Below the pieces are notes generated by a model. It was not told the origin of the DNA and ran no database searches. It was given only the letters and a program-made list of their open reading frames with translations. Of a stretch of DNA of 64,000 bases, positions 1 through 9,968 are shown piece after piece. The number at the start of each line of letters is the position of its first letter. The first letter of the stretch is position 1. Where the stretch lies: positions 16,880,230-16,944,229 of the forward strand of contig NC_045128.1 in NCBI RefSeq assembly GCF_007655135.1, given 5' to 3'. The DNA is from Punica granatum. Taxonomy: Eukaryota; Streptophyta; Magnoliopsida; Myrtales; Lythraceae. The translations under genes were made by a program, and so were the position numbers.

Positions 1-1018
1 TCGAAACCTCCACGAGGACAATGACCAGCTTATATCACCAGAAAACACAAAACTCCTCTTTGATCTTCTTGTTCTAAACCCTAAAAGAGAAGAAACTTCA
101 CTGAACAGGGAAATTGATCTTCCCTGGTCGCTCTCACTTGAGTGTTTGCTATGAGATCAGAAAATCCCACCCAAGCATCCCTTCATTTCCCGCTTTCGAT
201 CTTAAGAAGCTTAATGGAGGCAAATAAACACGCCACAAAGCCACGTCAGATGGAGAAACAATATTCTAAACCACGTCAGACGTTTCCCTCTGATTCTTCA
301 TGGAACTTGGAGGGAAGGGCTGCGCTGATGTAACTTTTAATTGTCAGAGTTCAATTTGATGTAAAAATTGGGTTGAGGTGCATTTGAGACAACTTTCATC
401 TCTCAAGGTTATTTTAGGCAATTTACTCTGCTAGAGTTCGGTGAGTTGGGAATGCGTTGGCGCAAATACTTCCAAATCAGTGTCATATTCTATTTTAAAC
501 GGAATTTGCAAGCCCATGTACCAAATTTGTTTGGTTTTCCAGTATTCGCGCATGTCTCGTACTTTGAAATGTATTTCACTTTTCGGGTGGGCTCTTAAGG
601 TGAGACATTCGCTGTTGTGATACTGCCTCGATTTTAGACGTCATGGACCCAAGAAACTTGCGTTTTTATTTCGAATTGATAACAATATGGACTGTCAAAA
701 CTCGAGGACTGCTGTTACATTTGTCTATTTGCGCGTCCAATATTCGAAAATCATAACTCCCTGACCGTATGGAGTCACGTGACCTACGACCTACCAAATC
801 GACCATGACTTGACAGAATTCGACGGAAAAATGTATGTTTAACCATTTGGATCAACTGAGGCTGGTGAATTACTCATATGGTGGTTTGGTATTCGTGACT
901 CTTCCTATCACTTTACTGTTTTGGGTCGTACCTTCCAAGATGCTTATTTTCTTCCACGAATTTGACCGTGCCACCCACATTAGCACACCGTGGGCTCACA
1001 CCATGCCCTCTTCCCCTG
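1..1018. other. Unassigned flanking sequence, no gene seen
   Basis: This is the left flank of solo LTR S1. Reading both strands I see only short ORFs and no protein family. It does not resemble the LTR or internal sequences found elsewhere in the window. Two copies of CCACGTCAGA lie near 241 and 271, and a perfect 10-bp palindrome with a G-box core (GTCACGTGAC) is at 774-783; neither proves a promoter. Before S1 inserted, this stretch was contiguous with 22788 onward. It could be intergenic DNA or an older unrecognised repeat. Confidence 0.5.
774..783. promoter_or_regulatory. G-box palindrome (possible bZIP/bHLH site)
   Basis: GTCACGTGAC is a perfect 10-bp palindrome containing CACGTG, the G-box core bound by plant bZIP and bHLH factors. 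No gene start is visible nearby, so this is a motif match only. Confidence 0.2.
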
Positions 1019-1023
1019 TATGG
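1019..1023. repeat. Target site duplication of S1, left copy (TATGG)
   Basis: TATGG directly precedes the first base of the reverse-complemented LTR at 1024. The same five bases follow its last base, at 22783-22787. The match is perfect although more than 21 kb of later DNA now separates the copies. Confidence 0.85.
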
Positions 1024-1788
1024 TGTACGGACCCGAATGTGGGCTCTCATCGGGGCCCGCATTGAGCGCTTTTGGATCGCGCGGCTTGGGAGTGTCCACC
1101 TTCCCGTGGGGACGCGTGACGGACACGCGTGAGAGAAGGAGTCGCCACTTATCATTTTACAACCCGTAGGTCGAGGGCGGATAAGTTACCCAGGTCTAGG
1201 GGTATGGAACACCTAGTTTGTCGTTAAGGCATTGATCTGTGCGAAACCGGAAAGTCCGTGTTCGGGGGTTCATGTTACGTGCGGGCCTATATCCCGCACG
1301 CCCTTTCGGTACTCTAGTTTGCTAGGCTTGCATGTTTTATTATTTACCGCTTGAATAAAGTTGCACTCGGCTCGCACGTTTTGACACTGGAGATTCGATG
1401 AACCAAACGATGTCGGTTGAGAAGTCAAGAGAGAAGTAAACCCGTATGTCGGGGAGTTGGTTCACAATCTTGCGTTACAGTTCATCGAACCATGGAGGTT
1501 GAATCCCTACGTGAACCAGAACCGCGAATTCTTGGATTTACTTTCGTTTGGGCAAGCATTAAACCGATTCGATTAATTCAACTCTCGGACATTTCGCTTG
1601 CCGATTGGAATTCTTACAGAATGAATGTACAAAATAAAAGTCCTTACAATGCTCTCGAAAACAATAAATACAAATTACAAATGGCCGAATTCCAGTCGAC
1701 TCGCGTTCGGTTATTATTCCACTCTAACTCACCGTGAGTTTAGGGAAAAGATCGAAGAACTGAAATTCAATGCACGTTCTCACTGAAT

Positions 1789-1833
1789 AGGGTGTTGGAC
1801 CCTGTCAGTGTTGATTAGGGCGTTGGACCCTAA
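1789..1833 (-). other. Tandem mini-hairpins in S1 LTR
   Basis: Two small dyads lie about 27 bp apart. On the minus strand both read AGGG...CCCT around a GTCCAAC-type loop, and one extends to TTAGGG...CCCTAA. They are the S1 version of a repeat found in every LTR here. Confidence 0.5.
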
Positions 1834-2077
1834 TATCATTCGGCCTAGGGATCAGGCTCGACTCGCATGGCAAACAAGTGCGAAAAGATAACAATCAACA
1901 GGTAAATAACAGACAATGTGTTTGTATTCACCGAATGTACGTGGATTAACAAGTTTATTAATTCAAGTGTGTTTTTGCAAGCAAATGCCATATGCTAAGC
2001 AAACAACGCGTGCTAATGTTTTAGCATTCGACTTTGGTTTGAGAACCTGACATATCGGGTGTCCGTAGTCAAGTTTC

Positions 2078-2082
2078 GTGTG
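2078..2082. repeat. Target site duplication of E1, left copy (GTGTG)
   Basis: GTGTG precedes E1; GTATG follows it at 19339-19343. One base differs. Removing E1 and one copy restores the S1 LTR reading AGTGTGTGGATTG seen in sister LTRs. So GTGTG was the original target and the right copy has mutated. Confidence 0.75.
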
Positions 2083-3376
2083 TGTCAGCACCCCATTTTG
2101 GACCACCGGCTTCCTACACGAGAATTTTCGACCAAGGCCCGGGTTACTATTCATCACCCGACGATTAGAGGCGAACATGCGGACATGGAATCATGAAGTA
2201 CGGGAGAGAAACATGGTCCACTGAGAAGACAGGGGAGAGCAATCAGAAAGGCAAACAGGCGACAAATCTCAGAGCAACAGGAGCTGGCACTGCGGCACTA
2301 TTCATCACCGAATCATTGAAGCACCGAAAGGTGCCCAATATGGGACTCTAAAAATCCATCTCGGTGCCAAAGTTACCAATGACGCATCCGGGCGCGTTTC
2401 GGAGGTGTCCTGCTTAGGCCGGGGCGTCTCCCAATATCTCACGGACGCCTTTTCTGACAGGGCTCCCGGGGCCCGATCCACTGACAAGTGAACGGCACCC
2501 CAAAATGGGCCTACAGGCACCCAGGGACTACCGGGGTCATGGAACAAGCTTCAGACGACCTTTCGGAACTCTACGGGGTTTCCCGATGGACGTTTCAGTG
2601 GTAGCAAATGCCTCTCGGCGAATCTTCGGGGCACATCCATAGAAAACAGAGATCACAGCGATCCCCGAATGCCTCAAGACATTCGGGGAACACTGAGAAA
2701 GCTCCGGTCACAAGTCCCTTGGTCTTCCCGGGGCAACGGTCTTCGGTTGGGGACGACGAGCCAACGATCCCCCACGAGGCAAAAAGGTCACCGAAACGAA
2801 CATTAAGATGCACAAAGAGCAATCGGGGACCAAGGACGCTCAAATCCACTCCGAATGTCCGAACAGGGCAAAACCGACTCTCGAGGCGTCGAATCGCCCG
2901 AACATTCGTTCACACGACGTATGACGATATTAAGCTCATTCAAATCCTCTTCGTTCAAATATTCGAAATCTATAAATTAATCGGATATCGGAGATCGGGC
3001 GCGCATTCAATTAAGTCTTGAGCTTTTTCCGGCTTTTCTCTTAATCGAATGGGACCCACAGCTCAGCCAAGCCAAGCCACCAAGTCGCGGTTCAACCCCA
3101 AGCCACGGCTCAATCCCTAAGCCACGGCTCAATCCCAAAATTCGGTGGCTCAAACTCAAGAAGCTCCCTCCACCACACAAATTCAAATATCTCTTACACT
3201 TTCTTACACCTATCTCCCATCCATCACTTCCCATCACCTCCCATCCACTTTTCCCTAACTTCCTCTACACTCAACATGACAATTTCCCCACCCTAATCCA
3301 TTTCCAAAATTCGGAACCCCCTAAGCACCCCCCTCTAATTGCACTTAAACTCACTAATTTGGCTCATTAAGGCATC

Positions 3377-3383
3377 CTATAAG
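3377..3383 (+). promoter_or_regulatory. TATA-like box, E1 5' LTR
   Basis: CTATAAG sits at the same relative place as better TATA boxes in sister LTRs (TATATAAG in E4, TTATAAATAG in E3). It is about 1.3 kb from the LTR start. The transcription start would lie about 30 bp downstream; this is not shown directly. Confidence 0.45.
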
Positions 3384-3586
3384 TGCCTAATTGCAAGGCA
3401 CTTTAATCACAACTCAACTTTCATCATCTCTCTAGCTTTCTCACTCTAGGAAACCCTCTCCAAGCCCTCTCAAACTTCAGCACTTTCCAGAAATCGTCTA
3501 GCTTTCCCTCAGCCCGTCCAAGGCCGAAAATGCCGGAAAACTCAACCGTTTTCCGGCGACCGCCATCCAACCCGATCCAAACTTGA

Positions 3587-3960
3587 CCAAACTTCATATC
3601 CCACATGTTTTCAACCTCCTAAGTCCATTTCCGACCTTAGATTTTTCATTTGAAGCTCCCAGCACTTCGTTCCAGCTCTGTCCAGATTCGGGTCCCTTGG
3701 GCGTTTTCCCGGTTTTTAAGCGAGTTCTTCCTTCTCGACTTGAGCAAGCTCAACCAAACTTCATATCCCACATGTTTTCGACCTCCTAAGTCCACTTACG
3801 ACCTTAGATTTTTCATTTGAAGCTCCCAGCACTTTGTTCCAGCTCTGTCCAGATTCGGGTCCCTAGGGCGTTTTCCCGGTTTTTAAGCGAGTTCTTCCTT
3901 CTCGACTTGAGCAAGCTCAACCAAACTTCATATCCCACATGTATTCGACCTCCCGAGTCC
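3587..3960 (+). repeat. 167-bp tandem repeat in E1 5' LTR
   Basis: The anchor CCAAACTTCATATCCCACAT occurs at 3587, 3754 and 3921, exactly 167 bp apart, giving two full units and a partial third. Each unit carries CCAGCTCTGTCCAGATTCGG and GTTTTCCCGGTTTTTA. The unit is close in length to a nucleosome repeat. Confidence 0.85.
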
Positions 3961-4886
3961 ATTTCCGGTGTTAGTTTTGCGATTTGAAGCTTCCAGCTTG
4001 CCGAACCAGCTCTGTCCAGAACCGAGTTCCCTAGACGGTTTCACGGCTTCCCAGGCTTCTTCGACGCCATTCCTTCCCACGACCATGGCGAGTCGTGCCA
4101 TCACTTTCTAAGGGTTCCTCATGACCCTCGCTCTCCCCCGTGACGAGTTGGTCAAGTGCCGAGAGCCGCTCAACCGCGCAAGACCGCCCTTTTTCACTCT
4201 TTTCCTTTACCGGGTTTCCACAGTTTTTTTATCAGTTTCTCTTTGCATTTCCAGTTGAAATCAGTCGCGCGCACGCCATAAGCTGGTCATGAACACCAAG
4301 AGCCGTCCCTTAGGAGTCGGAGGAACTCGAGCCAGCTTGGTGCAACACCCGGAGGCCCCTTTACAGCCGTTTCAACCCAAACAGCCCAGTCGGGTCAGTT
4401 CCGCTGGTTTTCCTTTCTAACCCGAAGTTTGCAGGAACGCACAAGTCAGCTCGGGTTGAATCTCGCTACGAGCCACCTATCATCATGATCCTCAGCCAGT
4501 TAGGAGTCCCATGCCACCGACCTTGCATCAAAAGACCACCGGGAGCCTCCTGTGGAGCCGTTTCTTCATTGGGTGCCAGTCGGGTCTGTTTTGACCCGAC
4601 TGGGTCTGTCCTTTTTTACTGACCCGACTTTGTTTTTGATTTCCAGAAAATCTACGCATGCTCTTCTCCCGAAACCACCACAGGCGCGATCCTTAGTCTT
4701 TTTGGAATCCAACGCAACTGGCCCCACGCGAAAATTCCATCCCAATCAACCGATACGGCCCCGACAAGCCAGACTGCCAGTCGAGTCTGCCAGTCGACCC
4801 GACTACTCCGATTCGGGTCTGTTCGCTCCAGCCGAGTCTCCCGACTCCCTTTGCCACTTCTCCGACACTTTCCTCGTGTTCCGAGG

Positions 4887-4895
4887 CTAGGTAAC
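4887..4895 (+). promoter_or_regulatory. Conserved splice-donor-like site, E1 5' LTR
   Basis: CTAG/GTAAC follows CCGAGG, about 1.5 kb downstream of the TATA-like box. The same CTAG/GTA context is kept in E2, E3, E4, S1 and S2. It fits a plant U2-type 5' splice site, but splicing is inferred only. Confidence 0.35.
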
Positions 4896-5122
4896 ACTCC
4901 TTTACGACTTAGAGAAGTTAGGATCTCCGATATTCTTTTGATATGAGGTGTTAAGGCGTTTAACAAGTTGACATGCATGCAAGTTTACGTTCTTACCTAC
5001 TCCCATGCAAATGTACGTCATTTATCATGCTATACGTCGTATGAACACATGCATCATGACGGGAAAGAACTTAAATCGGGGTTGAAGAGGTCGCCTTGAC
5101 CAGCGTGAGCCACGGAAACTCA

Positions 5123-5148
5123 CGGCCATTCCTCATGGGAGGTGGCCG
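5123..5148 (+). other. Hairpin a, E1 5' LTR
   Basis: The stem is CGGCCA-tt-CCTC, loop atgg, then GAGG-TGGCCG, with all ten pairs formed. E2 has GGTTA/TAACC arms at the same place, which is a compensatory replacement. Confidence 0.6.
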
Positions 5149-5238
5149 AGAGATTCTTTGGACCACACGGGTCCGAGGAATCCTCTTTCGCCTCGAAATA
5201 AGTCGGTTCCCGTATTTTCCATTTCGTCGTTGTATGAG

Positions 5239-5325
5239 TCGACGCCGTTTTATTGATTCCTTTAAATATTTTGTTTGTGCATGTTTGTATGCCTGTTTGC
5301 GTAATTATGATCATGGCGGCATCGA
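5239..5325 (+). other. Long-range stem, E1 5' LTR
   Basis: The arms are TCGACGCCG (5239-5247) and CGGCATCGA (5317-5325): eight of nine pairs form, with one C-A mismatch. The intervening loop shares TTTTATTGATTCCTTTAAATA and GTGCATGTTTG with other subfamilies whose arms differ. Confidence 0.6.
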
Positions 5326-6584
5326 TTTGGTTAAAACGTGCGTTACTATCGTGCTTGACGTATTATGCATGCAAGATACGATCGAAATCGATGTAGGAGG
5401 CCCTCCATAACCCAAGTCGGGTCATGGAGAGCTCTCGGCTCAACCTTTGGGGGAGGGGCCGAGTGCTCTTTGACCCATCCCGGGCTTAGGACGGTCTCCT
5501 TCGTTGCTTCGGAATCGTCCCTTGGAATTGAGTGTACCCATATTTTGTGTTTCTATCGTCGATCATGTGCTAGCCGTCTCCTAGGAGAGTTAGTTTTGGA
5601 AGATTATCCGTCAAGTCCACAACTCCTCGATATAAGATCACTAACACTGAATAATTTCACAAATGGGAGAAACGAGACGTATCATTCGGTTAATTAAATC
5701 ACTTGGATTAAATAATTGGACAAATTGAATATTAATTCGTAAACGTATCGATGGTTCATGGAACGGCGGAAATGCCCTTTTCCCTAAAAGCTCATAATTT
5801 CAAAACATCGAGACGTGTAACACGAATAGAATCGTGTCTAGCAAGTACTCGCGTACTATGACTCGAGTCCGGGCCCAATTTGAGGCAGCTCGAGTCGAGA
5901 TGCGCGAGTCCTCTTTAGACCTCTTCATGTCACACGATCTTTAATTTATATATGAACATCACATGTTTTACCACTCAAGGGCATAGTCGTCATTCCGTGA
6001 TTCACCGATATCTTAGGCTTTAGGGAGTCGGAAACACCTCGATCTATGGACGGAAAGGGGCGGCCCGTTCGGGTGCGAGTTTCATTCGTATGCCCCATTC
6101 CGTTCACTTTAGGTGTTTCTATCTTCCTATCGCAGATTCGGTGGGGAGCATTTTATTTCAGTTACAAAGCACAAAGAATCGGACTAATCATACATCCGGC
6201 CTAATCAAACACTAGATAATGGATAGGCGGAATGATAGATTCCAATCTAGAGTCAAAACACGAGTTTGGCTAATTCGATGAAACCGCAATGACACTTAAC
6301 TGAATAAGAGTCGTAAAACAAACACACACATGTAATTGGCTTAGAACCTTATCCTAGCCCGCCCTCTATGTTTGCCTAGGTTAGATGCATTGTTTGCCAA
6401 TCAACCACGGGTAATAACTGATTAAATCACGTACATTTGACTTAGCACACAACTTGTCTGTATTCACCTACATTTGTCAGTTGTTATCTGTCTTTCATCA
6501 ATTTTATCAGTTTTCTTCTGTTTTCCATTATCTTTTACTAATTTGTTGCGATTCGGGTCCGAGCCCATAGGTTACGTGTTGCAC

Positions 6585-6628
6585 GGGGTCCAACGCCCCA
6601 AATCACCGAACACGAGGTCCAACGCCTC
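6585..6628 (+). other. Tandem mini-hairpins, E1 5' LTR
   Basis: Copy 1 is GGGG-tccaacg-CCCC (6585-6599) and copy 2 is GAGG-tccaacg-CCTC (6614-6628), 29 bp apart. The two copies differ in their arms yet both pair fully. Confidence 0.6.
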
Positions 6629-7606
6629 CTAATTCACTGAGCACGTGCAACCCGAGTGCGGAATGGGATCTAGCCTCGAGTCACCATCACGCTCCAAACA
6701 TGGCCTATGTGGAAGGCAATTTGGATTGGATGCGTGAAACGTGTTTAAATATCACCCGGGAGCTCAATCGGTCCAACGGTTGCAGTGGGAACTAATCAGT
6801 TCTCCTGCAAACCGTCGGTTCGATTGGACCCGACCCCCGGCTCTTTGAGCCCGCGTTGCCTTAATTTGTTTATCGGTCATTCAAAATACACGGTGAGCCG
6901 GAGCAGAATATTGACCCAATGCAAACCGATCGGGATCCATTTACTTATTCAGTTACACTTTGTAATTATTCGAGAGAACATTGTGAGGATTTTATCTGTA
7001 CACTCACTCATTCATTTGTAAGGATCCCCGATCGGCGAGCGAGAGGTCAGAGTGTCGAACCGGTCAGGTCGGTCTATTATCACCGAGAGATGAGTAAGCT
7101 CGAATACTCGCGGTTTCGGTTCGCGCAGGGAATTAGCCATCACGATTCGATGAACTGTAACGCTAAGATAGTGAACCGATACCTCGATGCACAAGCCTAC
7201 TCACCTTTCGGATTCTTGGCCCAACTTGATCAATTCATCAACTTTACGGTGTCAAAACGGGCGAGTCAAGTGCGACCCTAAATCACGCGGTAAATAAACA
7301 AAACGGCAAGCCTAGCAAGCTAGAGTACCGAAAGGGCATGCGGGATGTAGGCCCGCACGTAATAGAACCCCCGAATTCGGAATTTCCGGTTCCGTAAGAC
7401 CATTGCCTTAGCATTTAGGTGTACCCCGTACCCCTAGACTTGGGTAACTTGTCGGCCCTCGACCTTCAGGTCGTAAAATGGCAAGTGGCGACTCCTTCTC
7501 ACGTGCGTCCGTCGCGCGTCCCCGGGAAGGTGGACACTCCCAAGCCGCGTTGCATAGGCATCGCACATGCGCGCCCCGACGAGATAAAATTCCGGTGCGC
7601 ACAGCT

Positions 7607-7625
7607 TGGCGACTCCGCTGGGGAC
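7607..7625 (+). promoter_or_regulatory. Primer binding site, tRNA-Arg, of E1
   Basis: TGGCGACTCCGCTGGGGAC begins 3 bp after the LTR end. Its complement, GTCCCCAGCGGAGTCG plus CCA, is the 3' end of a plant cytosolic tRNA-Arg. A tRNA-Arg primer is typical of Ogre-type elements. Confidence 0.85.
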
Positions 7626-8149
7626 ATCTAGAGGGTTCGGGCTCAATCCTGTTTGCTTGCTTGCTTGTTTATTTATTGCTTTCCGTCGTTTACCGCTTAT
7701 CTACTTATGCACATTTATTTCATGCGAGCATTGCATATCATGCTAGCTTTAGGTGCCTTGTCCGAAATCCCACGGGCGCCAAAATAGGAAGCTAAGTTAG
7801 TCAGAGGTTCCGAGTAAGGGAACGGATCGAGTCGGCTATGCCACCGAACCGGCCCCCAAAGATCCTCGCTCGATTTCAAGGAATTCACACCCTTGAGTCG
7901 GGAGCCCCCATCCATAGATAGCATGGTCCCTCTAGCACTGAACCATACATCGTGCTATGCCTTCATGGAAGCCTTCAATCCGACGCCGACAATAGTCCAT
8001 CGAGTCAGCCTGCGTGCCACTTGAGTCTTTTCTATTTCAAGAGCGATGTACCTTGTAATTTGTACTAAGCCATGGGCATTTACTTTTCTCCGCACATATG
8101 CATCATGCCGTTTTCGAAACACGCTAGGATGTCGTTCACATTGACAAGT
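7626..8149 (+). other. E1 leader after the PBS, non-coding
   Basis: This stretch matches the same place in E2 (28423-28960) and E4 (59627-60180), including the block TTTCAAGGAATTNACACCCTTGAG near 7877. No ORF is kept between copies. It probably includes packaging and dimerisation signals by analogy with other LTR elements, but none can be named from sequence. Confidence 0.5.
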
Positions 8150-8530
8150 CTTAAGCAGATTTTCTTATCGTCTTGGTAAGGGACGCCTCGCTCGGCCTCT
8201 TGCCCGTGCCTCGACAGAGTCCACCAGCACGCAAGGACCTCACCGACCCCCCATGAAACGCGGATGGCGTATACAACGGGACAGCATGATCGACCTCACC
8301 AACACTAGGTTCGATTACCGAGAGGTTGCTGGGAGATGAGGAACTCGCCGGCCAACCACAACTTAGAGGGAGCTCTCCCAAACTCGCTACAAGCTACAAA
8401 GATACGATCAGGAGCTCGTTTGAGCGAATGCCGCCCTGGAGAGGTCTAGGAAAGGGCCTCATGAAGGTCCACACATGCACTCTATGATAGATGTCTCCGC
8501 AAGGCCTTCGCCTAGACCCGTTGCTCTCCG
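8150..8530 (+). pseudogene. Collapsed remnant of the DUF7745/coiled-coil ORF, E1
   Basis: The start (TCTTGGTAAGGGACGCC) matches the sequence just upstream of the M pseudogene. From about 8320 the stretch resembles the M coiled-coil end: pieces such as REL, Q-R-L-Q-R and DQEL are readable but split by stops and frame changes. About 1 kb carrying the globular DUF7745 part is absent. It has no coding value now and shows that E1 derives from an element that had this ORF. Confidence 0.55.
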
Positions 8531-9310
8531 AGGCCGCGCTTGCTCAAACCCCGAGTGTGGTGGCAAATCAGCTTAAGGCTCTATTTTACAAAATTTGCAT
8601 TGTACTTTGAACCCTTCGAGTCAATGTGAACGACAACATTAGCTTTTGAAAACTCATGCATTGCATGCATCCTATCCATTTACTGTTTTACACGACAATT
8701 AATACTACCACACGGTAGACAAAGTTGTGACCGCCTTTGCAGGTGGACCTCTCGTGGTCCTCACCCTTCCTCCACGGCGAGACGATCAGTAGCTCAAGGG
8801 CCAACCATCCAAGCAATACTAACTCCCCATTGATCCCGCGCAATCGATTATGTCATTGCATGGTTGAGCACACGTCCCTCCATGCTACAAGTGCTTCCAT
8901 CAACACAACTGAGTGTGCCCTTTCCGCGTCGTGCGAGCACACCCCTACCTTGCCCATGCACGCATCCTCGACACACCTTGTGCATGTCTCTCAGTGCGCT
9001 CGCACGACGCCTACCAGGCTAGTTCAATCCCCTACGCCCTTACGCTGAAATCGCGAATATAGTTTGCTCTTCATTGTTTTTTTTCCCATTGTAAGAAATT
9101 CTACACAAGAAGACAGCCTGAATACCGATCGATCACAATTGAGACAACAAACGTCTTCCATCCATCCAGCTCATTGGGATTTCAACACTAAGTCCCCATC
9201 CCTGCTCCACAAAGCAAGACCGCAAGCAAATCAGCGTCACCGCATTGCAGCGCCTTGCGCTATTCCTCAGTATTAACCTTTGCTTTTGCATTTCTTGCAC
9301 TTTCCTATCA
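8531..9310 (+). other. E1 internal region between ORF remnant and array A
   Basis: No convincing ORF is present. It includes CCGCCTTTGCAG/GTGG near 8739, an acceptor-like pyrimidine-AG conserved in E2. A run starting near 8860 (GCATGGTTGAGCACACGTCC) is almost identical in E2 (29660) and E4 (60863), so the stretch is part of the family consensus. Confidence 0.5.
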
Positions 9311-9968
9311 ACCCCGCACTTACTGCATTGGGTTTCAGCCCTGCATCGGGCTCCGGCCCCGCATTTACTGCATTGGGCTTCGGCCCCGCATCGGGCTCCA
9401 GCCCTGCATCGGGCTCCGGCCCCGCATTTACTGCATCGAGCTTCGGCCCCGCATCGGGGTCCAGCCCTACATTTACTGCATCGGGCTTCGGCCCCGCATC
9501 GGGCTCCAGCCCTGCATCGGGCTCCGGCCCCGCATTTACTGCATCGAGTTTCGGCCCCGCATCAGGGTCCAGCCCTGCATTTACTGCATCGGGCTTCGGC
9601 CCCGCATCGGGATCCAGCCCTACATCGGGCTCCGGCCCCGCATTTACTGCATTAGGCTTCGGCCCCGCATCGGGCTCCGACCCTGCATCGGGCTCCGGCC
9701 CTGCATTTACTGCATTGGGCTTCGGCCTCGCATCGGGCTCCGACCCTGCATCGGGCTTCGGCCCCGCATTTACTGCATTGGGCTTCGACCATACATCGGC
9801 CTCCGGCCCTGCATTTACTTTTGGGTTTCGGCCCTGCAGCGGGCTCCGGCCCCACTTTTGGGCTTCGGCCCCGTATCGGACCTCGGTCCTGCATTTACCG
9901 CTTTCGGGCCCCGGCCCAGTATTTACTGCTTTCAGGTTTTGACACCTCGCATTTACTGCTTTCAGGCT
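9311..9968 (+). repeat. Tandem array A in E1 (18/27-bp units)
   Basis: The array consists of higher-order copies of GCATCGGGCTCCGGCCCC (18 bp) and GCATTTACTGCATCGGGCTTCGG-type units (27 bp). Because unit lengths are multiples of three, several frames stay open through the array: the 259, 220 and 232 residue readings are periodic translations, not proteins. E2 and E4 lack the array at this place; M has it (41241-42150). It ends with two ATTTACTGCTTTCAGG words that recur as the core of array C in E2. Confidence 0.9.

Larger units (their letters stand above)
1024..2082 (-). mobile_element. Solo LTR S1, 3'-terminal part (minus strand), interrupted by E1
   Basis: On the minus strand this is the last ~1.06 kb of an Ogre-like LTR. 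It begins on the plus strand with TGTACGGACCCG, the complement of an LTR end, and it matches the terminal part of S2 (about 56500-57565) in reverse. E1 inserted after 2082; the rest of S1 resumes at 19344. Beyond 1024 there is TSD sequence and no primer binding site. With a perfect TSD on both outer sides, this identifies a solo LTR left by LTR-LTR recombination, about 4.5 kb once E1 is removed. Confidence 0.85.
2083..7603 (+). repeat. E1 5' LTR (subfamily I)
   Basis: It starts TGTCAGCACCCC and ends GGTGCGCACA. It is nearly identical over its length to 13650-19338. In order it holds a terminal conserved block, a TATA-like box (3377), a 167-bp tandem repeat (two period steps), a CTAG/GTAA donor-like site (4890), hairpin a (5123), the long stem (5239-5325), and mini-hairpins (6585-6628). 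It is about 168 bp shorter than its partner because it has one fewer 167-bp unit. The short ORFs in it are not credible genes. Confidence 0.9.

Noticed and set aside
7607..7625. A tRNA gene fragment
   Set aside because: Only the 19 bases complementary to the tRNA 3' end are present, placed 3 bp after an LTR end in three elements; this is a primer binding site.
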